DNA of 64,000 bases from Alphaproteobacteria bacterium (GCA_019749915.1 JAIEPE010000003.1:1-64000); one strand, 5' to 3'; numbered from the stretch's first letter, positions 24,833-34,785 are shown. A program made the numbers and translations. Notes: generated from the sequence alone by a model not told the origin.

Positions 24833-25863
24833 ATCACCCTGCACGTCTTGTTGCTTCGGAAGAGACGACAGAAACAGTCGAAATTTCCTTGCGTCCTCAA
24901 CTTCTTGAGGAGTTTGTGGGACAATTTCAAGCCCGGAAAAATTTAAAGGTCTTTATTGAAGCGGCCCGCACGCGGAAAGAAGCCATGGACCATGTCCTGT
25001 TTTATGGCCCACCGGGTCTTGGAAAAACAACCTTGTCTCAAATTATGGCCCGGGAGTTAGGAGTAGGTTTTCGGTCAACATCGGGTCCTGTGATTGCGCG
25101 CGCGGGGGATTTGGCAGCCCTTTTAACCAACCTTCAACCTTTTGATGTTCTTTTTATTGATGAAATTCATCGCTTAAACCCAGCGGTTGAGGAAATCCTC
25201 TATCCCGCGATGGAAGATTACAAGTTGGATTTGATGATTGGGGAAGGGCCAGCTGCCCGCTCAGTCCAAATTGATTTGCCTCCCTTTACCCTTGTGGGGG
25301 CAACAACACGCTCGGGCCTTATTTCCTCCCCCTTGAGGGATCGTTTTGGCATTCCCGTGCGCTTAAATTTCTATACGCCAGAAGAGCTTCAAAGTGTTCT
25401 TTTAAGGGGGGCTCAGGCTCTACAGGTTTCCATGTCTGATGATGGCGCCTTAGAAATTGCGCGTCGTTCCCGGGGAACGCCCCGCATTGCCTTACGCCTT
25501 TTAAAGCGTATCCGGGATTTCATCCTTGTAGAAGGGGCAAACCAAATTACAGCAGAAGGTGCCGACCGGGCTCTGTCTCATTTGGAGGTTGACGGTTTTG
25601 GTTTAGATGCTATGGATCACCGGTATTTAAAACATATTCTGAACCATTTTGATGGGGGTCCCGTAGGCATTGAAACCTTGGCGGCTGCTCTTGCTGAACA
25701 AAAGGATAATCTTGAAGATGTTATTGAACCCTATCTTCTTCAGCAAGGGTATATTCAACGCACTCCCCGGGGACGCATGTTAACCTCCCGCGCCTATGAA
25801 ATCCTTGGCATGAAAGTGCCTTCCCATTTGCAATCTCCTCTTTCTGAGGAAAAAGATGAATAA
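24829..25863 (+). CDS. ruvB: Holliday junction branch migration ATPase RuvB
   Basis: A 344-residue AAA+ motor with Walker [10 protein letters not shown], Walker [11 protein letters not shown], sensor 1 [20 protein letters not shown] and the C-terminal winged helix [17 protein letters not shown]. It drives branch migration. It overlaps ybgC by eight bases. Confidence 0.98.
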   Translation: MNHPARLVASEETTETVEISLRPQLLEEFVGQFQARKNLKVFIEAARTRKEAMDHVLFYGPPGLGKTTLSQIMARELGVGFRSTSGPVIARAGDLAALLTNLQPFDVLFIDEIHRLNPAVEEILYPAMEDYKLDLMIGEGPAARSVQIDLPPFTLVGATTRSGLISSPLRDRFGIPVRLNFYTPEELQSVLLRGAQALQVSMSDDGALEIARRSRGTPRIALRLLKRIRDFILVEGANQITAEGADRALSHLEVDGFGLDAMDHRYLKHILNHFDGGPVGIETLAAALAEQKDNLEDVIEPYLLQQGYIQRTPRGRMLTSRAYEILGMKVPSHLQSPLSEEKDE

Positions 25864-26269
25864 GACGCACAGTTTTTCATTTCGTGTTTATATTGAAGAC
25901 ACGGATTTGGGTGGCATTGTTTATCATTCTAATTACCTTAAATTTGCAGAGCGTGCGCGTACAGAATGCTTGCGTTCCATTGGAGTGAGTTATGAAGATT
26001 TAATGAAAAAGGGAGGAGCGACATTTATTGTACGTTCTTGCCATTTAAACTGCCTTGCATTTAGTCGTCTAGATGATGTATTAGAGGTACAAACTCACTT
26101 TAAAAAGCTTGGTGGCGTCAAGCTGGAAGTTTTTCAAGCCATTAGGCGAGGAGACCAATTGATTGCAACCCTTGAGGTTGTTTTAGCGTGCATCAATTCT
26201 TCTGGTAAACCATTAAGACTTGATGCAAATTTAGCCACTAAACTACGGATTTACTTTGGAGAACATTGA
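25856..26269 (+). CDS. ybgC: YbgC-family acyl-CoA thioesterase of the Tol-Pal cluster
   Basis: A 137-residue hot-dog-fold thioesterase. The catalytic stretch is [22 protein letters not shown], with the aspartate at the start of the long helix. Its place directly before tolQ is the standard one. It hydrolyses acyl-CoA and is linked to phospholipid metabolism near the Tol machinery. Confidence 0.93.
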   Translation: MNKTHSFSFRVYIEDTDLGGIVYHSNYLKFAERARTECLRSIGVSYEDLMKKGGATFIVRSCHLNCLAFSRLDDVLEVQTHFKKLGGVKLEVFQAIRRGDQLIATLEVVLACINSSGKPLRLDANLATKLRIYFGEH

Positions 26270-26271
26270 CG

Positions 26272-27003
26272 ATGGAAACACCTACCCAACTCCCTGATTT
26301 GACTGGCGTTGCCACAACAGCTCAAGTTATGGCTCATGACTTGTCCCTTTGGGGCCTTTTTATGTCAGCTGATTTTATCGTAAAAATAGTGATGATTGGT
26401 CTTTTGGCGGCCTCTTTTTGGTCCTGGACCATTATTTTTAATAAGGCCATGCGTTTAAAATCCCTTTTTTCCGCGGCTAACCATTTTGAGGATTCCTTTT
26501 GGTCTGGCGGATCCTTGGATGCTCTTTATGAGCGTGTAGGTAAAAAAGTTGGCGATCCCATGAGTGCTGTCTTTTCAGCCGCCATGCGCGAGTGGAAAAG
26601 AAGTACAGGCTCAACCCGTCCTTCTTCTGTGACTGTTCAAGAACGTATTGAAAGGGCCATGCAAGTTGTCTCTAACCGTGAAATGGATAAGTTAGAGCGT
26701 CACATGGGTTTTTTGGCATCCCTCGGCTCTACAGCAACCTTCGTCGGTCTTTTTGGAACCGTATGGGGCATTATGAACAGTTTCCAATCCATTGCAGCCG
26801 CTCAAAACACAAGTCTTGCTGTGGTGGCGCCTGGTATTGCAGAAGCGCTTTTTGCAACCGCTATTGGTCTTGTGGCCGCCATTCCAGCGGTTATTGCCTA
26901 TCAAAAATTTGCCCTTGAATTAAACCGTTATGCCAATCGTTTGGATTCTTTTTCCAGCGAGTTTGGCGCAATCATTTCTCGTCAGCTAGAAGAGGGACGT
27001 TAG
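26272..27003 (+). CDS. tolQ: Tol-Pal system proton channel subunit TolQ
   Basis: A protein of 243 residues if started at the ATG at 26272; a TTG at 26266, overlapping the ybgC stop, would add two. Three membrane helices are visible: VKIVMIGLLAASFWSWTIIF, HMGFLASLGSTATFVGLFGTV and ALFATAIGLVAAIPAVIAY. With TolR it forms the proton-driven motor that pulls TolA. The MotA/TolQ/ExbB domain covers about residues 80-235. Confidence 0.94.
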   Translation: METPTQLPDLTGVATTAQVMAHDLSLWGLFMSADFIVKIVMIGLLAASFWSWTIIFNKAMRLKSLFSAANHFEDSFWSGGSLDALYERVGKKVGDPMSAVFSAAMREWKRSTGSTRPSSVTVQERIERAMQVVSNREMDKLERHMGFLASLGSTATFVGLFGTVWGIMNSFQSIAAAQNTSLAVVAPGIAEALFATAIGLVAAIPAVIAYQKFALELNRYANRLDSFSSEFGAIISRQLEEGR

Positions 27004-27483
27004 ATGGGTTTTTCCTTAGGTCAATCAAAGAGAGCAGGCACCCGGCGTAAGGCGGCCATCACCGCTGAAATCAATGTCACGCCTATGGTTGACGTGATGT
27101 TGGTGTTGCTGGTGATTTTCATGATTACGGCGCCTTTACTCACAGCCGGAATTCCCGTGGACTTGCCAAAGACGGAAGCTTCTGCTCTTCAAGAAAAGGA
27201 AGACCCCTTAACGGTGACCGTTGATGCACAAGGAAATCTTTATCTTCAGGAAACTCCTCTTGAACTTGCTGTTCTTGTGCCACGGCTTGTGGCTATTACG
27301 GGATCGAATCCTGAGGCGCGTATTTATGTGCGTGGCGACAAGGGGATTTCCTATGGCCGGGTTATGGAAGTCATGGGTGCGATTAGTGCGGGTGGTTTTA
27401 AAAAGGTGGCTCTTATCTCTGAAATTCCTACAGCAGGAGATTCAAAACCAGCTGATCTACAACCGGCTAAAAGTATAAAGTGA
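27004..27483 (+). CDS. tolR: Tol-Pal system protein TolR
   Basis: A 159-residue protein with a short cytoplasmic N-terminus, one membrane helix with the proton-path aspartate (EINVTPMVDVMLVLLVIFMI), and a periplasmic ExbD/TolR domain. It immediately follows tolQ (stop TAG, ATG next) and overlaps tolA. Confidence 0.95.
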   Translation: MGFSLGQSKRAGTRRKAAITAEINVTPMVDVMLVLLVIFMITAPLLTAGIPVDLPKTEASALQEKEDPLTVTVDAQGNLYLQETPLELAVLVPRLVAITGSNPEARIYVRGDKGISYGRVMEVMGAISAGGFKKVALISEIPTAGDSKPADLQPAKSIK

Positions 27484-28343
27484 AAGTAGATTTCATGCGG
27501 AAAGGGGCGATACTTTCAGGTTTGTTACATGGCGGTGTTATCCTTCTTCTTTTGGTGGGACTTCCCGAACTTTTTCGCCGTGAACTTGAACCACCACCTG
27601 TCATTCCCATTGAAATTGTGAATATTGCTGATATTACACAAGCCCCTGACCTTAAGGTTAAGCCAAAAGTGGATGGGCCTGAAACTAAGAAAGAGGAAAA
27701 GCCTGAGCCTCCAAAGCCCACCCCTGTTGTTGAAAAACCACCAGTACCTGAGCCAGAACCAGAAAAAGCTCCTGACCCTATTCCTGAGCCTGAAGCGATG
27801 CCAGAGGTGACCATGGATGATTTGTTGGCTCCTATTGAAGAAGAGAAAAAGAAGGAAGAAAAGCCCAAAGAGAAACCAAAGGAAAAGCCCAAAGAAAAGA
27901 AGAAAAAGGCCAAGCCTAAGAAGGACTTCATGAAGCTTTTGAATAATATTGAAAAAACAGAGGCTTCATCGGATGCTCCTGCTCAGCAGGAACAAGATGA
28001 AAATTCAACCTCTGATCATGCGGCCAATAACATTAGTGCTGTTTTGTCGATCACTGAACTGGATCTTATTCGACGTCAGTTGGCGGCTTGTTGGAACGTG
28101 CCTGCAGGTGCACGAGATGCCAAGGGTCTTTATGTGGATGTTCGGGTTGAAATGAACCCTGATGCGACAGTACAATCAGCCGTTGTAACAGCAAGCGGCG
28201 GTGGAAGTTATAAGCAGGCAGCAGAAGATAGTGCTTTACGGGCCGTTAGAAATCCGAAGTGCAGTCCTTTGAAGCTGCCCCTTCATCGCTATGATCAATG
28301 GAAAACCATCACCATTCGCTTTGATCCGCAACATATTTTGTAG
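27480..28343 (+). CDS. tolA: Cell envelope integrity protein TolA
   Basis: A 287-residue protein: one N-terminal membrane helix (ILSGLLHGGVILLLLVGL), a long proline/glutamate/lysine-rich rod (about 40-155; several KPKEKPKEK-like repeats), then a C-terminal TonB/TolA domain (about 190-285; DLIRRQLAACWNVPAGARDA, then VDVRVEMNPDATV). It spans the periplasm to the outer membrane. tolB and pal, which usually follow, are absent here; the next gene is a convergent ABC ATPase. Confidence 0.94.
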   Translation: MKVDFMRKGAILSGLLHGGVILLLLVGLPELFRRELEPPPVIPIEIVNIADITQAPDLKVKPKVDGPETKKEEKPEPPKPTPVVEKPPVPEPEPEKAPDPIPEPEAMPEVTMDDLLAPIEEEKKKEEKPKEKPKEKPKEKKKKAKPKKDFMKLLNNIEKTEASSDAPAQQEQDENSTSDHAANNISAVLSITELDLIRRQLAACWNVPAGARDAKGLYVDVRVEMNPDATVQSAVVTASGGGSYKQAAEDSALRAVRNPKCSPLKLPLHRYDQWKTITIRFDPQHIL

Positions 28344-28556
28344 ATCACTAAAAGAATGAGATTTTGTTTATAAGGGATTCTTTACAAAAAACCACGATTG
28401 GAATACACTCCATATATAAATCAAAAACTCTGGAGTACAGTCTTGAAAATCACCTGTTTGCGTGAAATATGTCGCGGGTTGCTTGAAGATGTATCCTAGC
28501 CAAAGACACTACCACTTTATCTGTTTGGTTTCCTTTATTAAATTTAGGTATGTTAC
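28344..28556. other. Intergenic region between tolA and the convergent ABC operon
   Basis: Both neighbours converge on this 213-bp AT-rich stretch. An imperfect inverted pair ACTCCA...TGGAGT (about 28407-28436) is the only structure I see, and no clear U-run terminator. No trace of tolB or pal coding sequence is visible. Confidence 0.4.
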
Positions 28557-29279
28557 TTACAGCACCTTCTCAAGAAATGCTTTTGCTCGTTTTGTTTTAG
28601 GGGATTTGAAGAACTTTTGACTCATGGAATCTTCAACTAAATGGCCTTCATCCAAAAACCAAATGCGGTCGGCAATTTCACGAGCAAAGCCCATTTCATG
28701 GGTAACGATGACCATGGTAATGCCTGTGTGAGCAAGGCTTTTGATGACCTCGAGAACTTCCTTGACCATTTCAGGGTCAAGAGCAGAGGTAGGCTCATCA
28801 AAAAGGATGACTTCCGGCTCCATGGCAAGAGCTCTCGCGATGGCAGCGCGCTGCTTTTGACCCCCTGAAAGGTTGGGGGGATAGATTTGAGCCTTATCCT
28901 TAAGGCCTACCTTTTCTAAAAGCTTTTTTCCTAAGATTTCCGCGTCTTTGCGCGCCATCTTTTTGACTTTCAGCGGCGCATAAATAACATTTTCAAGGGT
29001 GGTCATATGAGGGAAGAGGTTAAACTGTTGGAACACCATCCCTACTTTTGTCCGCAGCTTTCCAATGTTTGCGCCCTTGTCGCTAATACAAATATTATCG
29101 ACAAAAACCTTGCCCGATGTGGGAGTTTCTAAAAGGTTGATTGATCTTAAAAGGGTAGATTTTCCCGAACCAGAAGGGCCAATGATGGCCAAGACTTCAC
29201 CCCGCGGAATGCGCCCAGAAATGCCCTTTAGAACTTCAAGAGAGCCGAATGATTTATGAATGTTTTCCAGTAAGATCAT
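28557..29279 (-). CDS. Polar amino-acid ABC transporter, ATP-binding protein
   Basis: A 240-residue ATPase of the GlnQ/HisP/ArtP group. Walker [11 protein letters not shown] (about 33-42), signature [15 protein letters not shown], Walker [16 protein letters not shown] and the switch [14 protein letters not shown] are all intact. It is the last gene of a binding-protein, permease, ATPase operon on the minus strand and overlaps the permease by four bases. Substrate probably a polar amino acid. Confidence 0.94.
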   Translation of the reverse strand: MILLENIHKSFGSLEVLKGISGRIPRGEVLAIIGPSGSGKSTLLRSINLLETPTSGKVFVDNICISDKGANIGKLRTKVGMVFQQFNLFPHMTTLENVIYAPLKVKKMARKDAEILGKKLLEKVGLKDKAQIYPPNLSGGQKQRAAIARALAMEPEVILFDEPTSALDPEMVKEVLEVIKSLAHTGITMVIVTHEMGFAREIADRIWFLDEGHLVEDSMSQKFFKSPKTKRAKAFLEKVL

Positions 29280-29947
29280 GACGTTTTTAACTTCTTTTCT
29301 AAAATTCGCGCACCCATAGTGAGGATCATCACCAGCACATAGTATAAGCCGCCAGCAATCAATAGGGGCTCAAAATAAAGGTATGTTTCGCTTGCCACAA
29401 TATTGGCCCGCCGCAAGATATCAGCACCTGTTATAACGGAGATAAGAGATGATTCTTTAAGCAAATCAATAGATTCATTCACAAGAGAAGGAAGAATCGT
29501 CCGTAAAGCTTGGGGTAAAATAATATCCTTCATGGCAAAGGGATAAGAAATGCCCAACGAAAGGGCAGCTTCCATCTGTCCTTTATCCACGGCATTAATG
29601 CCCCCTCGAATAATTTCAGAGATGTATGCTCCTGAATTCAGGGTAAAAGTCAGAATACCCGCTTCCCAAACAGAAATGGTATACCCTGTGAGTTGAGGTA
29701 TAGCATGGTAAATCAACATAAGTTGAAGTAACAAAGGCGTACCACGAAAAACGGATGTGTAAAAACTGGAAAACCATTTCAGAACTGCAACATGGCTGAC
29801 TTTAAAGAGGGCAAGAAATGTGCCCCACAAAAAACCCAAAAACAAGGAAACGCCTGTGTAAACCAGGGTAACTTGAACACCTTCAAGGATATAAGGAACC
29901 GAAGGCCATATGCGTTCAAAGTCTAAAAGCATTACTGAGTTATCCAC
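29276..29947 (-). CDS. Polar amino-acid ABC transporter, permease
   Basis: A 223-residue permease of the HisM/GlnP type with five membrane helices and the EAA-like loop [20 protein letters not shown]. The start ATG overlaps the end of the binding-protein gene by 16 bases. It forms the membrane pore with a single permease type. Confidence 0.93.
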   Translation of the reverse strand: MDNSVMLLDFERIWPSVPYILEGVQVTLVYTGVSLFLGFLWGTFLALFKVSHVAVLKWFSSFYTSVFRGTPLLLQLMLIYHAIPQLTGYTISVWEAGILTFTLNSGAYISEIIRGGINAVDKGQMEAALSLGISYPFAMKDIILPQALRTILPSLVNESIDLLKESSLISVITGADILRRANIVASETYLYFEPLLIAGGLYYVLVMILTMGARILEKKLKTS

Positions 29948-30693
29948 TTTGTTTCAATGTTTTTAATGTCATCTTGCATTTCTTTAAGGGCTTCATTGAC
30001 AGGAGCCACAAGGGGAGATCCTTTAGGAAAAGCAATAGCGATTTCACCGCTGGAGACGTCTACGGAAACAACTTTAAATCCCGGGGTCGATTTTGCAATT
30101 TTGTGAGCCACTGCGCTCCCAATAAGGGCCGCTTGAATTCTCCCATTCTTAAGTTCTTGAACAAGGTCTCCCACTTTATTTAAAGCAACAAGGGTCAAAT
30201 TAGGAATGCTCTCTGCCAACTTCCGACCAATCGTTTCATTAGAACTTCCCAACTGCACACCTAATTTTTGCCCCCCTAAATCTTTTTCTGAAATCAGAGA
30301 AGATGTCTCTAAGACAAGGAACTCAGATTTATTATTATAATAAGGGTTTGAAAAATCTACGCTTTTACGCCTTTCTTCTGTTGGAGAGAGTTCAGCAATC
30401 GCCATATCTGCTCGACCCGACTGAAGAGAAGGAACAAGAGAAGAAAAGTCAGCTTCAACAATCTTTACGGGACGGCCCAAATGCTCACCTAATTTGTGGA
30501 CGACATCTATATCAAAGCCAATCACCTTATCTCCACTCTGGGTTGTATCCTTAAATTCGTAAGGAGGGTTGTCAGGAGAGGTAATAACAACAAGAGGCTT
30601 TACGGCTCCATCTTCTCTCTTCTCTCCACAAGAGACCAGAAAAAGCAGGCAAAGACATGCGGAGATAATTTTTTTGACCATTTCGAGCTTCAT
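29932..30693 (-). CDS. Amino-acid ABC transporter, substrate-binding lipoprotein
   Basis: A 253-residue SBP_bac_3 protein. The signal peptide ends in LLFLVSC, a lipobox, so it is tethered to the membrane as a lipoprotein. Mature motifs NPPYEFKD, VIGFDIDVVHKLGEHLGR and GRADMAIAELSPTEERRKSVDFSNPYY are typical of lysine/arginine/ornithine-type or glutamine-type binding proteins. The ligand cannot be fixed. First gene of the importer operon. Confidence 0.93.
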   Translation of the reverse strand: MKLEMVKKIISACLCLLFLVSCGEKREDGAVKPLVVITSPDNPPYEFKDTTQSGDKVIGFDIDVVHKLGEHLGRPVKIVEADFSSLVPSLQSGRADMAIAELSPTEERRKSVDFSNPYYNNKSEFLVLETSSLISEKDLGGQKLGVQLGSSNETIGRKLAESIPNLTLVALNKVGDLVQELKNGRIQAALIGSAVAHKIAKSTPGFKVVSVDVSSGEIAIAFPKGSPLVAPVNEALKEMQDDIKNIETKWITQ

Positions 30694-30828
30694 TTTAGGA
30701 GATCCTTATTTTAAAGAACAAAGAATAACCTTCTCATCAGAAAAGGTCAATTTGAAGATTCTTTTTTGAATGGTGAACTAACAGTTGCAATTGTTGTGAA
30801 TTATTTTTATGTTACACACAACTTTCCT

Positions 30829-30903
30829 TGGGGCGTAGCCAAGCGGTAAGGCAGCGGTTTTTGGTACCGCCATTCGTAGGTTCGATTCCTACCGCCCCAG
30901 CCA
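30829..30903 (+). tRNA. tRNA-Gln (anticodon UUG)
   Basis: Acceptor TGGGGCG / CGCCCCA, D-arm AGCCAAGCGGTAAGGC, anticodon stem GCGGT / ACCGC with loop TTTTGGT (anticodon TTG), T-arm TAGGTTCGATTCCTA, discriminator G and encoded CCA at 30901-30903. The antisense MFS gene ends inside it. Confidence 0.96.
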
Positions 30904-32118
30904 TCTTTTCCTTGCAATAATAGTGCTTATTATAAGACTTAAGAACATCAGGCTTGTTAAAACAATGGCGAGAATAAGAGGTGTTATCGGAAGAAAGCTT
31001 GCAAGGATACTTCCTATAAATCCTGAACCAATTTGAACAGATCCCACCATGGCGGAGGCTATACCTGCAATTTTAGGAAATAAATTCATAGCCGCTGTCG
31101 ATGCATTAACGACGGCTAGAGCAGAGGCAGCATAAAACCCAGTGCTATAAAGAATTACAATCAATGCAGTTGCAGGGAATAAAAGACAAAGTCCTAGAAA
31201 AATTACACTTAAACACAAACCTAGGAAGCTTCCTATAAGAATTCCTTGATGAAACTGAATGCGATGTGCCAGATATCGTGCAAAGTTAAATCCTGAAATA
31301 TTGCCAAAGGCACCGACAATCCCTAAGGCGCCATACTCTTCAGGGCTAAAATTAAAGTGCGTGATGAAAAGATAGGGTGAGAAAGTAACATAGCAAAAAA
31401 TTGATCCCATCTGCAGGCCAATAACAAGACAAAAAAGGATATAAGAAGGGTCCTTAAATAAGGTAACGTAATTTTTAAGAATTGAAGAAAGGGGGATTTT
31501 TTCTTCTGACGAAGGTTTTGTTTCAGGAAGCCATTTCCAAACCATTACAGCAATCATTATCCCAAAACCCATCAAAAAATAAAAATTATATTTCCAGCCA
31601 AAGGCCGATTGAAGGAATCCTCCCAAAGTAGGGGCAATGGCAGGTGAAAAGGAAGCAATCATCATCGTCGTCGCTGAAAAACGCGTTAAATCGGCCCCTT
31701 CATAAAGATCACGACCCATGGTGCGCACAACCAGCGGACCGGCTCCTGCTGCAAATCCTTGAAGAAGGCGAGCAGCTTGAAGGCTAAAAATATCATGCGC
31801 TTCGGCGCACCAAAAACTCGTAAGAATAAAGAGAACAATTCCCCCTTTAGCAACAACAAGTCGTCCCAATCGATCAGCAAGGGGGCCGAGGATTAAACTT
31901 CCCACTGCTGATCCTAAAAAGAAAAGAGCAAGAGTTTTTTGGACCTGTTCAGGACTTGCATATAGTGCTTTTCCGATGGCTGGGAAAGAAGGAAGATAAA
32001 TTGCCGTTGAAAAAAAGCCTAAGGCCATGAGCAGGCATAAAATGGGCAAAAGAAGCCGCGAGGGCTGTGTTGAACTCATGGGGTAAGGATCCATTTTTTT
32101 ATTAAGGTGATTCAACAT
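30889..32118 (-). CDS. Bcr/CflA-family multidrug efflux MFS transporter
   Basis: A 409-residue, twelve-helix transporter. The N-terminal YLPSFPAIGKAL, the loop-2/3 motif GPLADRLGRL and RLLQGFAAGAGPLVVRTMGRDLY in helix 4-5 are typical of Bcr/CflA drug:H+ antiporters. The stop codon lies inside the tRNA-Gln gene on the other strand, so the last few codons (RWLGR) are complementary to the tRNA acceptor and T-arm. The start may be the ATG at 32118 or one of the in-frame ATGs at codons 9 and 14. Confidence 0.88.
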   Translation of the reverse strand: MLNHLNKKMDPYPMSSTQPSRLLLPILCLLMALGFFSTAIYLPSFPAIGKALYASPEQVQKTLALFFLGSAVGSLILGPLADRLGRLVVAKGGIVLFILTSFWCAEAHDIFSLQAARLLQGFAAGAGPLVVRTMGRDLYEGADLTRFSATTMMIASFSPAIAPTLGGFLQSAFGWKYNFYFLMGFGIMIAVMVWKWLPETKPSSEEKIPLSSILKNYVTLFKDPSYILFCLVIGLQMGSIFCYVTFSPYLFITHFNFSPEEYGALGIVGAFGNISGFNFARYLAHRIQFHQGILIGSFLGLCLSVIFLGLCLLFPATALIVILYSTGFYAASALAVVNASTAAMNLFPKIAGIASAMVGSVQIGSGFIGSILASFLPITPLILAIVLTSLMFLSLIISTIIARKRWLGR

Positions 32119-32184
32119 ATAATAGGAGAGGGGAGATTTCTAGGGGAATGTTTTGTATTTCAACTTAGAACTTAGCGTATCTCT

Positions 32185-33417
32185 TTAAATCCAACCTACG
32201 GGAATTTGGATTATTTTAGGTGTTATCCATTCAATTGACTCACTCTGATTAATAACAATTCCAAAAGAGAGATCGTGTTCCTCAATAAATTGTATGAGGG
32301 CTGTTAATTGCTTAAGCCTTACGGATGTTCCATACTTTATTTCTATAGGTAAAAGGCCAAAAGGACCATCTAAAATAAGGTCGATTTCTGCCCCGTTTCT
32401 TGTTCGGTAATAGTAGGGATACCAATTTGTTACAAAGGTTGCCTGTAATCCTTTGATGATCTCTTCAATAACGAAGCTTTCAAAAGAAGAGCCAATTAAA
32501 GTATCTTCGAACAATTCTTCAAAGGTTCCGATTCGTGTAAGATAATGAAGTAATCCCGTATCGCGAATATAGCCTTTTGGCATTTTGATGACGGATTTGA
32601 CAATGTTTCTTTCAAAGCTTGGCAAAGATCTCCATAAATAAGTTCCTTCGACAATTGTAATATATTCCCTTATCGTTCCTTCCGAGACTTCGATGGCTCG
32701 TGCAAGGTCATGTTTGTTAATGATCGTTCCGGATAATTTGGAAAGGGTTGTTAGAAAACGTCGATAGGCAACCGTATTAAGACGAGGAAATAATCTCGCG
32801 ATATCACGATTAATATAGGTATTACGGTAGTTTTCCATCCATTGTTGATAAAAAATAGGATTGCCTTCTAAAAGAGGCTCTGGATACCCCCCCTTAAACC
32901 ATAGTAGTTGCATTTCTGAGTTTGAAAGAGGTGCCGGCCCTGAAATGAGACTTTGAGTGTTTAATTTTCCAGAAAACAACTCATAAAAAGGACTTAGTGG
33001 TTTTTGATAATATTCATTAGCCTTCAAAGTTCCTAATTCAATCAACCCGATCCTTCCTGCCAGTGTTTCTGAAATTTGGGATAGAAGTTCAGGGCTGCTG
33101 GATCCTGTAATGATAAATCTTCCCTTTTCAGTGCGCTGAAGGTCAACGATGCCGCGTAATATAGGAAATAGTTCAGGATATACTTGTGCTTCATCAATGA
33201 TAACATGATGGGGATATTGTCTAAAAAAAAGTTTTGGATTGCGCGTTATTAAATCAAAATCATCTGGATCTTCTAGGTCTAGATATTTCCAGTCTGAAAC
33301 CAAATTCCTCGCTAAGGTAGTTTTCCCAACTTGCCGTGCTCCTAAAATCGCTACAACAGGAAATAATTCCAGTAATTTAGCGGCTTTATTCGCAAGATTT
33401 CTTTTTATACCACTCAT
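32185..33417 (-). CDS. ATPase with C-terminal DUF4143 domain
   Basis: A 410-residue protein: an AAA-like ATPase domain with Walker A GARQVGKTTLARNL (about 26-39) and Walker B HVIIDEAQ, a middle helical part, then DUF4143 (about 210-370) with AEIDLILD...PIEIKYG, a PD-(D/E)xK-like pattern. Such proteins are scattered widely in prokaryotes, vary strongly between strains, and have no settled function; some are tied to mobile DNA. It stands alone on the minus strand, before rpsI in transcription direction it is downstream of the ribosomal terminator. Confidence 0.88.
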   Translation of the reverse strand: MSGIKRNLANKAAKLLELFPVVAILGARQVGKTTLARNLVSDWKYLDLEDPDDFDLITRNPKLFFRQYPHHVIIDEAQVYPELFPILRGIVDLQRTEKGRFIITGSSSPELLSQISETLAGRIGLIELGTLKANEYYQKPLSPFYELFSGKLNTQSLISGPAPLSNSEMQLLWFKGGYPEPLLEGNPIFYQQWMENYRNTYINRDIARLFPRLNTVAYRRFLTTLSKLSGTIINKHDLARAIEVSEGTIREYITIVEGTYLWRSLPSFERNIVKSVIKMPKGYIRDTGLLHYLTRIGTFEELFEDTLIGSSFESFVIEEIIKGLQATFVTNWYPYYYRTRNGAEIDLILDGPFGLLPIEIKYGTSVRLKQLTALIQFIEEHDLSFGIVINQSESIEWITPKIIQIPVGWI

Positions 33418-33463
33418 ATCCGTAGTCTACCTACGTATTTGATTGGTATAAAGAGTTTTTTTC

Positions 33464-33492
33464 AAAAAAAAGGAGGCCGAAGCCCCCTTTTT
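33464..33492 (-). terminator. Rho-independent terminator after rpsI
   Basis: On the minus strand, GGGGGC-TTCG-GCCTCC is followed by eight T. The UUCG tetraloop is a very stable one. It ends the rplM-rpsI transcript 15 bases beyond the stop. Confidence 0.9.
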
Positions 33493-33506
33493 CAAAGAAA
33501 TAAGAT

Positions 33507-34007
33507 TTAACGTTTGGAGAACTGGAAGCTCCGACGAGCTTTTTTGTGACCGTACTTTTTACGTTCAACAACACGCGCATCTCTTGTAAGGAAACCTTCT
33601 TTCTTCAAGATAGTTCTTAATGCAGGTTCATAAAGTGTCAGAGCTTTGCTGATACCATGACGAACAGCGCCGGCTTGACCAGAAAGGCCTCCTCCGGAAA
33701 CGGTACAAACGACATCATACTGTTCTTGGCGATTTGCAGTTACAAAGGGTTGATTGATCAACATACGCAAAACGGGACGTGCAAAGTAAACTGTATCTTC
33801 ACGATTGTTCACTTTAATTTTTCCTTTGCCTGGTTTGATCCATACGCGGGCGATGGCATCTTTCCTTTTACCGGTAGCATAAGATCTCCCTTGAGCGTCA
33901 ATTTTTGGCTCGGGAAGAGGAGCGTCCTTTGAAGGTGTGACTCCTGTTGCAGCGGCTGCTTTTTCGGACACCGCAGACTTTAGTGTTTCAAGACTGACTT
34001 TATCCAT
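33507..34007 (-). CDS. rpsI: 30S ribosomal protein S9
   Basis: A 166-residue protein. The S9 core begins near residue 40 with [20 protein letters not shown] and ends [17 protein letters not shown], the basic C-terminal tail that contacts P-site tRNA. The 35-residue N-terminal extension (rich in A, P, K) is typical of alphaproteobacterial S9. It follows rplM by two bases. Confidence 0.97.
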   Translation of the reverse strand: MDKVSLETLKSAVSEKAAAATGVTPSKDAPLPEPKIDAQGRSYATGKRKDAIARVWIKPGKGKIKVNNREDTVYFARPVLRMLINQPFVTANRQEQYDVVCTVSGGGLSGQAGAVRHGISKALTLYEPALRTILKKEGFLTRDARVVERKKYGHKKARRSFQFSKR

Positions 34008-34009
34008 GA

Positions 34010-34474
34010 TCAGTCACTCCTTTTATTTTTAGGGTTCATTGAAGCTACATCCAAGGGCTGAGGCGTTTGAGCCTCATGGGGATGGGCGGGGCCAGCATAG
34101 ATTTTTAAAGCACCCATTTGTTTGCGCCCTAAAGGACCGCGGGTGATCATACGCTCAACGGCCTTGAAAACAACGCGCTCTGGATATTTTCCTTCCAAAA
34201 GCTGACTCATTGTTCTTTCTTTGATTCCACCAGGATGGCCAGTGTGCCAATAAAACTTTTTATCCTTAAGTTTATTGCCCGTAAGACGTACTTTTTCTGC
34301 ATTCACAATAATAATATTATCGCCGCAATCCATGTGAGGAGTGAAAGTTGGCTTGTGCTTGCCGCGCAAATAGTTTGCAACAATAGAAGCTAAGCGTCCT
34401 AACACAAGATCCGTGGCATCAATAACATACCACTTCTTATCAATCTCACTGGCTTTCATTGAGTAGGTTTTCAT
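34010..34474 (-). CDS. rplM: 50S ribosomal protein L13
   Basis: A 154-residue protein of normal length. [16 protein letters not shown] at the start and [15 protein letters not shown], then [20 protein letters not shown] are classic L13. It forms the conserved rplM-rpsI pair. Confidence 0.97.
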   Translation of the reverse strand: MKTYSMKASEIDKKWYVIDATDLVLGRLASIVANYLRGKHKPTFTPHMDCGDNIIIVNAEKVRLTGNKLKDKKFYWHTGHPGGIKERTMSQLLEGKYPERVVFKAVERMITRGPLGRKQMGALKIYAGPAHPHEAQTPQPLDVASMNPKNKRSD

Positions 34475-34600
34475 TTTCCTTCACCTCTAATTTAAAGTCC
34501 AATGAAGGGTTAATAATCTGCAACCGTCAAAATGTCAAGGGAATTTAATGAAAAACGAGTGTGGTATTATATTACCCCATGGGAGAGTGGGACATTTGAC

Positions 34601-34677
34601 TGGTCGGAGCGGCGGGATTTGAACCCACGACCCCCACACCCCCAGCGTGGTGCGCTACCAGCCTGCGCTACGCTCCG
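34601..34677 (-). tRNA. tRNA-Pro (anticodon GGG)
   Basis: Minus strand: acceptor CGGAGCG / CGCTCCG, D-arm GCGCAGGCTGGTAGCGC, anticodon stem CCACG / TGTGG with loop CTGGGGG (anticodon GGG), T-arm GTGGGTTCAAATCCCGC, discriminator A and encoded CCA at 34601-34603. Confidence 0.95.
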
Positions 34678-34763
34678 AACAGGGAGACTATAGACAGACT
34701 AAGAGGATGAAGCAATAAAGAATTTCAAAGAGTATAGGTCATTGCCTGCACGGTGATGTGAAA

Positions 34764-34785
34764 GTAGGGGGCGTAAGCCCCCTAC
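34764..34785 (-). terminator. Strong hairpin downstream of the secreted protein gene
   Basis: GTAGGGGGC-GTAA-GCCCCCTAC is a perfect 9-bp stem, extended outward by GTGAT/ATCAC. There is no T-run on either strand, so it may be a processing or pausing structure. It lies 64 bp after the stop of the minus-strand gene 34849-35391. Confidence 0.45.

Noticed and set aside
27467-27931. A 154-codon frame on the minus strand rich in Ser, Gly and Phe
   Set aside because: It is the mirror of the Lys/Glu/Pro-rich rod of tolA; such composition on the opposite strand is a by-product of that repeat.
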